DNA from: Actinoplanes aureus
GTDB lineage: Bacteria; Actinomycetota; Actinomycetes; Mycobacteriales; Micromonosporaceae
DNA: 37,080 nt
Assembly (NCBI RefSeq): GCF_015704865.1
Contig: NZ_JADQTO010000051.1
Location: forward strand, 1-37,080
Direction: 5' to 3'
Part shown: piece after piece, positions 1-7,878 of the stretch
Layout of the letters: the number at the start of each line of letters is the position of its first letter
How positions within the stretch are numbered: the first letter of the stretch is position 1
The notes under the pieces: generated by a model
What the model was told of the DNA's origin: nothing
The model's database searches: none
Seen by the model: only the letters and a program-made list of their open reading frames with translations
Program-made: the position numbers and the translations under genes

Positions 1-18
1 GATGGCACGATAGCTGCC

Positions 19-543
19 GTGATTGTCAGAGTGGCAACCGCGGACGACGCTGATGCGCTTGCTGTGGTGCACGTACACACCTCGCAGGAGGCATACCGCG
101 GGCAGTTCCCCCAGGCTCACCTTGATCAGCTTGATCTATCGCGACGCCGGCAGATATGGGCCCAGCATCTTCGATCGGATCATGCACCTACCGGAACTCT
201 CGTCGCGGAACATCCGGTTGACGGTGTCGTGGGATTCATTTACGTCTCGCCGTGCCGCGACTCCGATACAGATTCTCGGCGGGTGGGCGAGATCCAGGCC
301 GTCTACGTGCTGCCGAAGCATTGGGGGCAGGGAGTCGGCAAGCTTCTGATGGAGGCCGGTCTGTGTCGGCTCGCGGAGGCGGGCTACCGCGAAATGGTCC
401 TGTGGGTTTTGGAAAGCAACGAGCGGGCTCGACGCTTCTACGAAGCCGGTGGTTGGCGCGCGGACGGATCGTCGAGGACCGACGATTCACGCGGCATGAC
501 GGTGACCGAGGTCCGCTACCGGCACCACCAACGGGACACATGA
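19..543 (+). CDS. GNAT family N-acetyltransferase
   Basis: This 174-residue protein looks like a complete GCN5-related acetyltransferase, which moves an acetyl group from acetyl-CoA to an amine. The acceptor cannot be told from sequence. The acetyl-CoA pyrophosphate loop is visible as GQGVGKLL after the strand IQAVYVLP (about residues 93-112). It is followed by the typical helix and the C-terminal pattern VLESNERARRFYEAGGW, which is the conserved end of the fold. I take the GTG at 19 because translation there gives IVRVATADDADAL, the usual first strand and helix of the family. The window begins only 18 bases upstream, so an upstream partner cannot be excluded. The next gene is convergent. Confidence 0.85.
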   Translation: MIVRVATADDADALAVVHVHTSQEAYRGQFPQAHLDQLDLSRRRQIWAQHLRSDHAPTGTLVAEHPVDGVVGFIYVSPCRDSDTDSRRVGEIQAVYVLPKHWGQGVGKLLMEAGLCRLAEAGYREMVLWVLESNERARRFYEAGGWRADGSSRTDDSRGMTVTEVRYRHHQRDT

Positions 544-665
544 TGGAGGCGTCGGCGCCCTGATCTGCCGCGATGGAGCAGTTGTCCCGCCGAGGTTCGG
601 CGCGCATCCGAAACGCCCGTCTCTGGCTCTTCCGCCTGGGCTGATGTCTCGTGGAGCCTGCCGTT

Positions 666-1714
666 CTACTGTCGGCCAGATTTACCGCCTGGTGCGCCGG
701 CCGACTCGTCGAGCGTGAAATCCCGCAGGATACGGGCGAGGACCAGCCCGATCGGGATGGTAAGGGCGATCAATACGACGTCCTCGTCCGCGGTGTTGAT
801 CGGCGTGTTGGCGGCTAGCTCGGTGAACGGTTCGCCGATCTGCAAAACGATGGCGAGCAGCGCGAGCGGTAGGTACATCGCCGGCAGCGTGACAGCGACG
901 ATGGCGGCCACCGCTGCGTGGCCGTACCGGTGTCGCCGAGATTCAGCGCGGGGTCCGGCGAGCGCGACCACGCTGACGACCAGCAGCACGGTGAATGCGA
1001 AGATCGCAAGGTACCGGCCTCCGCTCGGCTGCGGGGAGACGTAGCGCAGGAGCCACGGCGTGGCCCCGGCGAGGGCACTGACCTGAACCGTCCTGCGGGT
1101 GGGTGGCCGGCTGAGCGGGCCGGCCGCGTGTACCGCAGCAGCGACGGCGACCAGCGCCAGCAGGGAACCGACTGCGGCGCTGCCCGTGGTGAGTGCAGGC
1201 TCGACGTCGGTGGGCGACTCGGTGGCCGTCGCCACCCCGGACGCGACGGCAGCCACGGTAGCCACGGCGAGTAGCGCACGTGGACGAGGGGCGGCCGGGA
1301 CGGCCACCATGATGGCGCAACAGAGCAGTGCGGCCACGCCGGCGGCAATCGCGAGTTCCGCCGTGCCGGAGGTCTTGTCGATCCGGCGAGGCCGACGTCG
1401 ACCGCCAGCCAGGCGCCACCTCCCGCTACCGCACCGTAGGTGGTCCAGCGGCTGCCACGTGCCAGCACGACAAGCACCAGAACGAGGGCGATCAGCGCAC
1501 CCCAGCGCAGCTCCCGGGCCCAATACGTGTTGTTCTCGCCGAAGGCTTCCGGGCCGGTTGGCTCGCTCAGCGGCTGGAGCACGGTCACGCCGAGGGCCCA
1601 TACCACCGCTGACGCGGCCGCCAGCGCGAACAGCAGAAATCGCCCCGCGGCCACCCACCATCGAGCCGCACCGGTGACAACGACGGCGGAAGTACGGCCG
1701 GGGGAAGGAATCAT
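666..1714 (-). pseudogene. Frameshifted multi-pass membrane protein
   Basis: Two overlapping minus frames each carry half of one membrane protein. The upstream frame (start ATG at 1714) gives one helix in WWVAAGRFLLFALAAASAVVWAL and a second in LRWGALIALVLVLVVLARG, then turns into arginine- and proline-rich nonsense. The other frame is nonsense at first but becomes coherent from DKTSGTAELAIAAG onward, with about five hydrophobic segments down to the stop at 666. The switch falls at about 1378-1395, near GLAG/DKTSG. One missing base would restore a 349-residue protein. I do not recognise the family. It could be a true pseudogene or a base-calling error. No strong ribosome site is seen before 1714. 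Confidence 0.65.
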
Positions 1715-2074
1715 GGCGGCAGACGCTACCTAAGGCAATCAGTGGACCCCGAGTCGCACCAAATCACGAGTCCGGATCGGCAGTCCGCGAGACACGGGGT
1801 GGATCAGATCGGACACGGACGCGCGCCTCTGCCGCAGTCCGTGCGCGCCGGCCGCGGAAGCGCACAAGACGAACCGCGCACTGATCTAGCCGCTGTCCGA
1901 GTGCGCTGGCCGCCAACAAGCACGTCACGCGCCGTAGCCGGGTCGCGGGCGCTCGGCGTCCGACTTTGCCGAGATGCGGATGCCGGATCATGGTGCGAGG
2001 AACCTTTGCTGCGTGGGTGCTGGAGCGCGGCCATGTTGGCCTGGAAGGCGTCCAACATCCAGTAAGCCTGGCTT
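1715..2074. other. Non-coding gap of about 360 bases
   Basis: No open frame in this stretch has a coherent protein-like composition. The frames that are open are arginine- and proline-rich, as expected for antisense or non-coding high-GC DNA. I see no convincing promoter, terminator hairpin or repeat. It separates two damaged genes and may itself be decayed coding sequence that is no longer recognisable. Confidence 0.4.
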
Positions 2075-2486
2075 ATGGATTCGTTCGGCTACGAGGTGCA
2101 CCGTTTCCGCGAGTGGGCCGATAGCGGTGCACGATGTGCTCGGGCTCGGCTATGGCGTCGAGGGGGAGTGCAACCATCCCCACTGGGAGGAGCTCTTGAC
2201 CGCGGTGCGCGATCGTCTCGCAACCTCGGCCGAGTTGAGCGAGACGGAACGACATGAGTTGCTGTACGTCCTGGCCCGCGAGAACGAGGATGAGCGGATC
2301 GCGGCGGCCCTGGAGGCTTCGCCACGACTGGTCGAACAGCCCCAGGCACGATGGCAGATAGCGATCATCCTTCCGTGCGCTCTCGGCGAGGGGGCCGTCC
2401 AGGCTTTGAAGCAGCTCGCGCAGGATGACGATGAGTACGTCCGGCGCCGGGCACTGGCCGCTCTTTCCGCCCTCGGCGCGACCTAG
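2075..2486 (+). pseudogene. Small HEAT-repeat-like protein, probably frameshifted
   Basis: The coherent part runs from GTG 2127 to the stop at 2486, about 119 residues. It is acidic and helical, ending in DDDEYVRRRALAALSALGAT, which resembles a HEAT/armadillo-type repeat helix pair. Just upstream, in the frame beginning at ATG 2075, the segment MDSFGYEVHRFREWADS also looks like real protein and would join naturally to VHDVLGLGYGVE if one base were removed near 2121-2127. I therefore read it as one gene with a +1 lesion. The alternative is an intact short gene starting at GTG 2127. There is no clear ribosome site at either start. Function is unknown. Confidence 0.5.
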
Positions 2487-2670
2487 TTGCCGGTTGTACC
2501 GCTTCCGCTGTCCGGACGTCGCCGGCATGCGCTCATGGCGCTGTCCGTGCGCGCCTGGAGACGACGTGCAGTCGCGCTCGGTGGTCGACACCCTCTGCCG
2601 GTCGGCGTGCTGAACTGCCGAGATGAGTGCATGCGTTTCGGGCCACGCGCGCCCGCTCTAGGCTGGACGC

Positions 2671-3792
2671 GTGGGTGATCGACCGGAACTGGACCCCGAC
2701 ACCGCAGCGGCCATCGTCGAAGCGACCGCCAACGTCTTCGCAGCGCTATGGAGGCCGCAGATGTTCGCGTCGTCCGACGTCGCCGAGCGGATGGGCATGG
2801 ACTCCGACGACCTCTACCGGCTCTGCTTGCGTCCGGATCTGCTGTATGCCGAGGCCTTGGGTCGGGAACGGTGGGTGAGCGAGGTTCCAGATCTTGGAAG
2901 CACCAGTTCGGAGCTCTTTCAGGCGTTGATCCAGTTGGTCGGCACTTACCCAGCTCAGTCCGACTCGGCACGCACGCTGCTGCAAATGGCGCTGACCGCC
3001 GGCAATGACCTCGAGAGCGTCGCGCGTATCCGGGAGTTGGGCGAACGCAAATGGCGAGGCGTCGTCATGACCGTGCTGGAGCGGGGGATCGCCCGAGGCG
3101 ATCTGCCGCCGGACGCCGACGTCGAGGCAATCGTGGATGTTCTCGCCTGCGCGGTGACCTACCACAGTGTGTACAGCAGGGGCCGCGAAAACTGGTCCAC
3201 CATCGTTCGGATGCTGGTGGACATGGTGCTTTCCGCGGCGGTCCCAGTACGGCCATCGGAGCGATTGATGCACCAGCCGGTCACTATCTCGCCCGCGGTC
3301 GAGCGCGCTTTCCATTGGCTCGCCGAGATCCGGATGGGGGCGACGCTGCGGGCGGTCGACGTGCCGCTTGTGCTGATGACGCAGGCGCCGCAGAACAGGG
3401 CTATGCTCGGTGACTTCCCAGTGACCGTTGAAGTCGGCCTCCACTGTGACTTCTCTCCTAAGATCGCCTCTGATGATCCGCTTTTCCGAGATTTCGACAA
3501 TCAGGGCCGGCTGTCGGTGGGGGTAAGGGTTTCTACCGACAAGGCGGACGTCCTGCCGCCTTCTCTGCAAGCGGACCGTGTTGTATTGGTGCAGGGCGAC
3601 GAGGTATGGGTGGCGCCGCTGGTCGAGCTCAATCCGAGCGCCCGGACCAACCAAGAATTTCGGGCAAGTGCAGATCTGGGTCCGAGTTGGGCGCCGGGGT
3701 CGCTGGTGGATGTGGTGGTCCGGCTGCGTACCGTGTACGGATCTTTCGGGCTGGTCCGGCTGGTTGCCCAGGTCATCACGCAGAGCTCATGA
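2671..3792 (+). CDS. TetR-type regulator with a long unassigned C-terminal domain
   Basis: This is a 373-residue protein, compared with roughly 190-230 for ordinary TetR regulators. Residues about 8-60 form a divergent TetR helix-turn-helix (FASSDVAERMGMDSDDLYRLC, where the usual GTLYxHF is changed). Residues 70-185 are helical and resemble a TetR C-terminal ligand domain, including ERGIARGDLPPDADVEAIVDVL. From about 200 on there is a further domain of alternating strands with no family I recognise, ending in VDVVVRLRTVYGSFGLVRLVAQV. It starts at GTG 2671; no ATG lies close upstream in frame. It stands alone, with damaged genes on both sides. The extra domain may be a second sensor or partner-binding module; this is inference. 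Confidence 0.75.
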   Translation: MGDRPELDPDTAAAIVEATANVFAALWRPQMFASSDVAERMGMDSDDLYRLCLRPDLLYAEALGRERWVSEVPDLGSTSSELFQALIQLVGTYPAQSDSARTLLQMALTAGNDLESVARIRELGERKWRGVVMTVLERGIARGDLPPDADVEAIVDVLACAVTYHSVYSRGRENWSTIVRMLVDMVLSAAVPVRPSERLMHQPVTISPAVERAFHWLAEIRMGATLRAVDVPLVLMTQAPQNRAMLGDFPVTVEVGLHCDFSPKIASDDPLFRDFDNQGRLSVGVRVSTDKADVLPPSLQADRVVLVQGDEVWVAPLVELNPSARTNQEFRASADLGPSWAPGSLVDVVVRLRTVYGSFGLVRLVAQVITQSS

Positions 3793-3980
3793 AGTCAGGT
3801 CGCCGAGCTGCCCAACCGGCGAGACTGCGCGACACCAAACCCTTCCGACAGTGCTCCACCACAGCCACTCACGATCAGTTGTCCCGATTTGCCGCTGATG
3901 ATGCGCGGTTGGACACAACCAGGCCCTGAACACGGCGCTTACGGGGTCGGGACGGTTGTGCATGCCGGGAGTGCGCCGCA

Positions 3981-4244
3981 CTACTCGCCGCTTGACGCCT
4001 CGCTGGAGGGGGACATCGCGCAGTGGTGGCGGAACTCGGCGAGCCACTGCCGTCCGGGCTGGTGGGCAAGTCGATGCCGTGGAGTAGACCGAGAGCCCAC
4101 CAGATGACTTCGTCGTCGACCGCGGCATCCGCGCCACTGGGCAGCCCACCGGTCTGCCTTGTCACGTGTGCGCGTACCGGCCAGCAGGGCGGCAAACCAG
4201 GCGTCGACTTCTTCGCGGCGAGGAGGGCATTGCGTGGAGGTCAT
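3981..4244 (-). pseudogene. Small actinobacterial protein broken by two offsetting frameshifts
   Basis: Read from ATG 4244, the frame starts well (REEVDAWFAALLAGTRTRDKADRWAAQW) and then loses sense. The coherent middle, DAAVDDEVIWWALGLLHGIDL, lies in a second minus frame. The tail QWLAEFRHHCA returns to the first frame and ends at 3981. A small protein of this plan (a helix with DRWA, then WWALGLL, then WLAEL) is familiar from actinobacterial genomes but has no known function to my knowledge. The first shift is near 4130. The second, near 4040, looks like a deletion, because the expected segment between PDG and QWLAE is short. It is probably a pseudogene. Confidence 0.5.
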
Positions 4245-4602
4245 GATCCGAGAGTGCCGGGCCATCGTCCCGTTGCACGGATCTAGCCGCGATCCGCTCG
4301 CTGCCTACCGTGACAGCGTGCCTGTTGCCCTGGTGCACGGACTTGCCGAATGAGCGGGCCTTCGTCCTCGCGGGAGACGAGCGCCGATCAGTAACCAGGC
4401 CGAACACGTCGACGTCGCGGTACCGGACCACGTCTCGCTCGTGTGGACGCCACACTTCGATCGCGTTGGCCCGGTCGAGCGTCGCCCCGACTCCGCAACC
4501 CACGCTGAAGCCGCTGTCGAGATGGATGGCAAGCTCGCCGCGAGCCGTCTGCCGCAGCGCGCCGATGGTCTCGAGCGCAGCACGGGCCTCATCCGAGGTC
4601 AT
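4162..4602 (-). CDS. Uncharacterised small protein, C-terminal part doubtful
   Basis: From ATG 4602 the first 70 or so residues look coding: MTSDEARAALETIGALRQTA, then a strand-rich stretch with GFSVGCGVGATL and a clean end at VVRYRDVDVFGL. Beyond about position 4390 the composition turns random (many Arg, Ser and His), and the frame runs on to 4162, overlapping the next minus-strand gene by over 80 bases. I suspect a frameshift or truncation near 4380-4400 and that the true protein was about 80-100 residues. I do not recognise the family. No good ribosome site is visible. It points the same way as the broken gene at 3981-4244. Confidence 0.4.
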   Translation of the reverse strand: MTSDEARAALETIGALRQTARGELAIHLDSGFSVGCGVGATLDRANAIEVWRPHERDVVRYRDVDVFGLVTDRRSSPARTKARSFGKSVHQGNRHAVTVGSERIAARSVQRDDGPALSDHDLHAMPSSPRRSRRLVCRPAGRYAHT

Positions 4603-4662
4603 CCCGAGTCGTACCTGCTCTGGCCGATGAGAGTATGGCAGAGCGCTCGATCCCGAGGAGGC

Positions 4663-5082
4663 ATGGTGGCTCGACATCCCCATCTGCTGCACACCGTCAT
4701 CGACACCACTGATCCTCGCGCACTTGCGGAGTTCTACCGCCGGCTGCTGGGCCTGCAATACCGGCAGGGCGACGAACCTGCCGCCGACGGCGGTCACGAG
4801 GACAAACAGGATTGGCTTGTCCTCACCGACTCGAACGGTGCCCGCAAGCTGGCGTTTCAACGGGTTGAGCAGCTGCGGCGGACAACCTGGCCGGCACATG
4901 ACGTCCCGATGCAGATGCACCTCGACTTGACGGTTCCCAACCTCGAAGAGCTGCACCTGCAGCGGCAGCGGGCCGAGGCGCTCGGGGCTCAGTTGTTGTT
5001 CGACCGAACGAACGATCCTGACGAGCCGCTCTTCGTCTTCGCGGATCCCCCGGGCCATCCGTTCTGCATCTTTGTGGCCTGA
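4663..5082 (+). CDS. VOC (glyoxalase/bleomycin-resistance fold) protein
   Basis: This 139-residue single-copy VOC protein begins with LLHTVIDTTDPRALAEFYRRLLGL, the classic first strand and helix of the fold. It ends with FVFADPPGHPFCIFV, the closing strand. A central segment MQMHLDLTVPNLEELHLQ supplies the second half-module. The start is ATG 4663 because AGGAGG sits eight bases before it; the open frame extends further up but lacks coding character there. VOC proteins are metal-dependent isomerases, dioxygenases or drug-binding proteins, and the sequence does not decide between these. It converges on the sugar operon, with a 45-base gap. Confidence 0.82.
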   Translation: MVARHPHLLHTVIDTTDPRALAEFYRRLLGLQYRQGDEPAADGGHEDKQDWLVLTDSNGARKLAFQRVEQLRRTTWPAHDVPMQMHLDLTVPNLEELHLQRQRAEALGAQLLFDRTNDPDEPLFVFADPPGHPFCIFVA

Positions 5083-5107
5083 TCTCGGCGTTCTGGGCTC
5101 GGCGTGA

Positions 5108-5120
5108 TGACGAAGCGTCA
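5108..5120. terminator. Weak hairpin between convergent genes
   Basis: TGACG AAG CGTCA forms a five-pair stem with a three-base loop in the 45-base gap between the VOC gene and the lactonase gene. It has no U tract and is short, so its role as a terminator is only suggested by position. Confidence 0.25.
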
Positions 5121-5127
5121 ACACCAC

Positions 5128-5982
5128 TCATGCGCCGTATCGGTGTGCCGGCAGGCCGGCCACTCCCGGGTCGAGCAGCAAGACCCGCCCGGACAGCGGA
5201 TCCGGGTCGCGTAGGCCGATCCGGGCCGTCGTGACCGCGAGGACGCTGAGGTCGTCGCCGGCGAAGGCGCACCGGGTCGGCCGGGGGACCGGTACGTGCA
5301 GCACCCGGTCCACCGAACCGTCGGGGGAGTAGCGCACGATCCGGGCGCCGTCCCACTTGCAGTTCCAGACGAAGCCCTCGGCGTCGACCGTCACCCCGTC
5401 CGGGAACCAGTCCTCGCCCTCGTCGGAGACGAACGTGCGGCCCGCGCCGACGGTGCCGGCCGGGCCGTCGAAGTCGTACGCGGTGATCAGCCGCCGGGCC
5501 GAGTCGACGTGATACAGAACCCGGCCGTCCGGGCTCCAGGCCGGCCCGTTGTGGCAGACGATCCCGCCGAAGGCCCGGTGCAGACCGCCGTCGAAGCGGT
5601 AGAACGAGCCGGTCGGCAGTTTCTCGCCGAGGTCCATGGTGCCGAACCAGAACCGGCCCCAGGCGTCCACGGCACCGTCGTTGCAGCGGTTGGCGTCCAG
5701 ATCCGGCTCGACGTCGTGGACGGGCTCGATGGTCTGTCGGTCCACGTCGCAGTGCACGACCGCGTGCGGCAACACAGCGATCAAGCCACCGTCGACGCGC
5801 AGGGCCACACTTCCTACCGGCGAAGGCACGTCCAGCGCCTTCGTGGCGCGGCTCGCCCAGTTTAGCGCGAAGATCCGCTGCCCGGTGATGTCGACCCAGT
5901 AGAGCCGGGCCAGCCGGTCGTCCCAGAGGGCGCTCTCGCCGAGCTCGCAGACGATGTCGGTCAGAGCGGTCACGTCAGTCAT
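5128..5982 (-). CDS. SMP-30/gluconolactonase family protein
   Basis: This 284-residue six-bladed propeller of the SMP-30/regucalcin/LRE family hydrolyses sugar lactones using a divalent metal. Expected metal ligands are in place: Glu16 in ELGESALWD, Asn101 in NRCNDGAVD and the Asp of FPDGVTVD. The WGRFWFGTMD and HNGPAWSPDGRVLYHVDS blade motifs are also typical. It is the last gene of the minus-strand sugar operon; its ATG at 5982 lies inside the end of the upstream permease gene (8-base overlap). This suggests the imported sugar is oxidised to a lactone, but no sugar dehydrogenase is present in the window. No signal peptide is seen, so it is cytoplasmic. Confidence 0.88.
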   Translation of the reverse strand: MTDVTALTDIVCELGESALWDDRLARLYWVDITGQRIFALNWASRATKALDVPSPVGSVALRVDGGLIAVLPHAVVHCDVDRQTIEPVHDVEPDLDANRCNDGAVDAWGRFWFGTMDLGEKLPTGSFYRFDGGLHRAFGGIVCHNGPAWSPDGRVLYHVDSARRLITAYDFDGPAGTVGAGRTFVSDEGEDWFPDGVTVDAEGFVWNCKWDGARIVRYSPDGSVDRVLHVPVPRPTRCAFAGDDLSVLAVTTARIGLRDPDPLSGRVLLLDPGVAGLPAHRYGA

Positions 5983-6964
5983 GTTCTCGGTCCCGTCCGT
6001 AGGTGAACAGGATGGCCAGGATCACCAGGCCGTAGATGATGTCGCGCCCGTACTCGGGCACCTGTTTGGCCTGTAGCAGGGTGACGATGGCGACCAGGGT
6101 GACCGAGCCGGCCACCACGCCGATGTAGTGGCCGCGGCCGCCCAGGATGGACACCCCGCCCACCACGACCGCGGCGATCGACTCGAACAGGTAGGGGTCG
6201 CCGAGGCCGAGGGAGGCCTGCCCGCCGTAGGCGACCAGCGTGATCCCGGCCAGGGCGGCGAACACTCCGCTGAGCGTGTAGAGGGTGACGGTGACGCTGC
6301 GTACCGGCACTCCGGCGAGGTAGGCGGCGCGGGGGCTGTTGCCGACCGCGTACACGTGCCGGCCGAACCGGGTCAGGCTGAGCAGCACGGTCACGAACAC
6401 GGCCACGGCGGCCCACAGCAGCAGCTGGGTGTCTCCCTGGACCAGGCGGCGCAGCGGTTCGGGCGCGTAGGAGGCACAGGAAGAGCAGGTCAGGCCACCG
6501 GAGAGGCCGAGTGACAGGCCCTGCATGATGCCGTTGAGGCCCAGCGTCATCACCACCGCGGGCACCCCCAGCCAGGCGACGCCCAAGCCGTTCAGGAGGC
6601 CGACGGCAGCACCCACGCAAAGAGCAAGGGCGATTGCGTACGGCAGACGACCGCTCTGCCCGAGCCCGGCGGTGGTGAACACGATCGCGGCGGAGTTGAG
6701 CACCCACGGGATGGACAGGTCGATCCCGCCGATCAGGACGACCAGCATCTGCCCGGCGGCGACGAAGCCGATGAAGCTGGCGACGATGAGCATCGCGCGC
6801 AGACTGGCCCATCCGGCGAACCCCGGATGCAACAGCGCACCCGCCAGCAATACCGCGGCCGTGGCCGCGTAGGCGTACAGGATGAGTTTGGTGTTGGGGG
6901 TGAGCGAGTCGAGCCGGCGCTTGCCGGTCTCCGCCTGCGTGCTCGCCTGGGTGTCGATGCTCAT
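5975..6964 (-). CDS. Sugar ABC transporter permease, RbsC/YjfF type (second permease)
   Basis: This 329-residue CUT2-family inner-membrane permease has about nine to ten hydrophobic segments. The family signature is VLIGGIDLSIPWVLNSAAIV near residue 80. The conserved cytoplasmic loop is TRFGRHVYAVGNSPRAAYLAGVPVRSVTV, followed by AAVVVGGVSILGGRGHYIGVVAG. It starts at ATG 6964 in an ATGA overlap with the stop of the preceding permease. Two different permeases in one operon imply a heterodimer, as known for the galactofuranose importer YtfQRT-YjfF. The N-terminal 28 residues are hydrophilic and Thr/Gln-rich. Confidence 0.88.
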   Translation of the reverse strand: MSIDTQASTQAETGKRRLDSLTPNTKLILYAYAATAAVLLAGALLHPGFAGWASLRAMLIVASFIGFVAAGQMLVVLIGGIDLSIPWVLNSAAIVFTTAGLGQSGRLPYAIALALCVGAAVGLLNGLGVAWLGVPAVVMTLGLNGIMQGLSLGLSGGLTCSSCASYAPEPLRRLVQGDTQLLLWAAVAVFVTVLLSLTRFGRHVYAVGNSPRAAYLAGVPVRSVTVTLYTLSGVFAALAGITLVAYGGQASLGLGDPYLFESIAAVVVGGVSILGGRGHYIGVVAGSVTLVAIVTLLQAKQVPEYGRDIIYGLVILAILFTYGRDREHD

Positions 6965-7878
6965 GCGGCGGCCCTCCGCCGGTTGCCGGCCAGCACCGCG
7001 CCGCTGCCGAGCAGCACCGCGACGACGAGGAACAGGCCCTGGAACAGGGATTGGTAGAGCGGGTCGATGCCGGCGAAGAACAGCACGTCGGTGACCAGCG
7101 TGAGCGCGACGGCGCCGGCCATCGCGCCGAGCGCGCTGCCGCGCCCGCCGGTGAACGCGATGCCGCCGACCACGACGGCGGCGATCGAGGTGAGGATGAA
7201 CGGCATGCCGGCGTTCGGGTCACCGGAGGTGGTCGCGGACACGTACAGCACGGCGGCGATGCCGCAGCACAGGCCGCACAGCCCGTACACGCCGACCTTG
7301 ACCCGGACCACCGGGATGCCGGTGGCGCGGGCGGCGGCCTCGTCGCTGCCGACCGCGTAGATCCGCATGCCGAAGCGGGTGCGGCGCAGCACGAGCCAGC
7401 CGCCGACGGCGGCGCCCAGCCAGATCAGGCCGGTGGGCACGTCCGGGTGGGTCAGCACGGCACGCAGGCCGGGATCTATCGATCCACCAGGGACCGGGAG
7501 GGTACGCAACGCGAGCCCACTGAAGATTGACAAGGTGGCCAATGTGGTGAGGATCGGGGCGATCCGGCCGCGGGCCACCAGCAGACCGTTGAGCACTCCG
7601 CAGGCCGTACAGATGATGAGAACGGTGAGTGCGGCGGTGGCGGTGCCGCCGCGCGCCGCGATGATCGCGATGCCCAGGCTCATGATGCCGCCGACGGACA
7701 GGTCGATGCCGCCGGTGAGCACGACCAGGCTCTGCCCGATCGCCACGAAGATCAACGGCAGGCAGGTGTTGAGCAGCGACAGGTAGTCGAACGGGGTGGG
7801 CAGGTGCCCCAGGCTGGTGGTGTAGACCAGCAGGTAGGTGGTGTAGGTGCCGGTCAGCACGAGCAGGGCCTGTTTCAC
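6961..7878 (-). CDS. Sugar ABC transporter permease, RbsC/YtfT type (first permease)
   Basis: This 305-residue CUT2 permease has the same plan as its downstream partner. LVVLTGGIDLSVGGIMSLG is the family signature, RTRFGMRIYAVGSDEAAARATGIPVVRVKV is the coupling loop that contacts the ATPase, and AAVVVGGIAFTGGRGSALGAMAG follows it. It starts at GTG 7878 in a GTGA overlap with the stop of the ATPase gene, so translation is probably coupled. The first helix begins almost at the N-terminus (QALLVLTGTYTTYLLVYTTS). The expected partners are the other permease and the double-NBD ATPase; substrate choice rests with the binding protein. Confidence 0.88.
   Translation of the reverse strand: MKQALLVLTGTYTTYLLVYTTSLGHLPTPFDYLSLLNTCLPLIFVAIGQSLVVLTGGIDLSVGGIMSLGIAIIAARGGTATAALTVLIICTACGVLNGLLVARGRIAPILTTLATLSIFSGLALRTLPVPGGSIDPGLRAVLTHPDVPTGLIWLGAAVGGWLVLRRTRFGMRIYAVGSDEAAARATGIPVVRVKVGVYGLCGLCCGIAAVLYVSATTSGDPNAGMPFILTSIAAVVVGGIAFTGGRGSALGAMAGAVALTLVTDVLFFAGIDPLYQSLFQGLFLVVAVLLGSGAVLAGNRRRAAA

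Noticed and set aside
1742..2065. 107-residue plus-strand ORF
   Set aside because: Random composition rich in Arg and Ser, no ribosome site and no domain; treated as non-coding.
3793..3980. Possible transposase tail in the spacer after the TetR gene
   Set aside because: Short open stretches exist on both strands but none has a recognisable transposase motif or flanking repeats.
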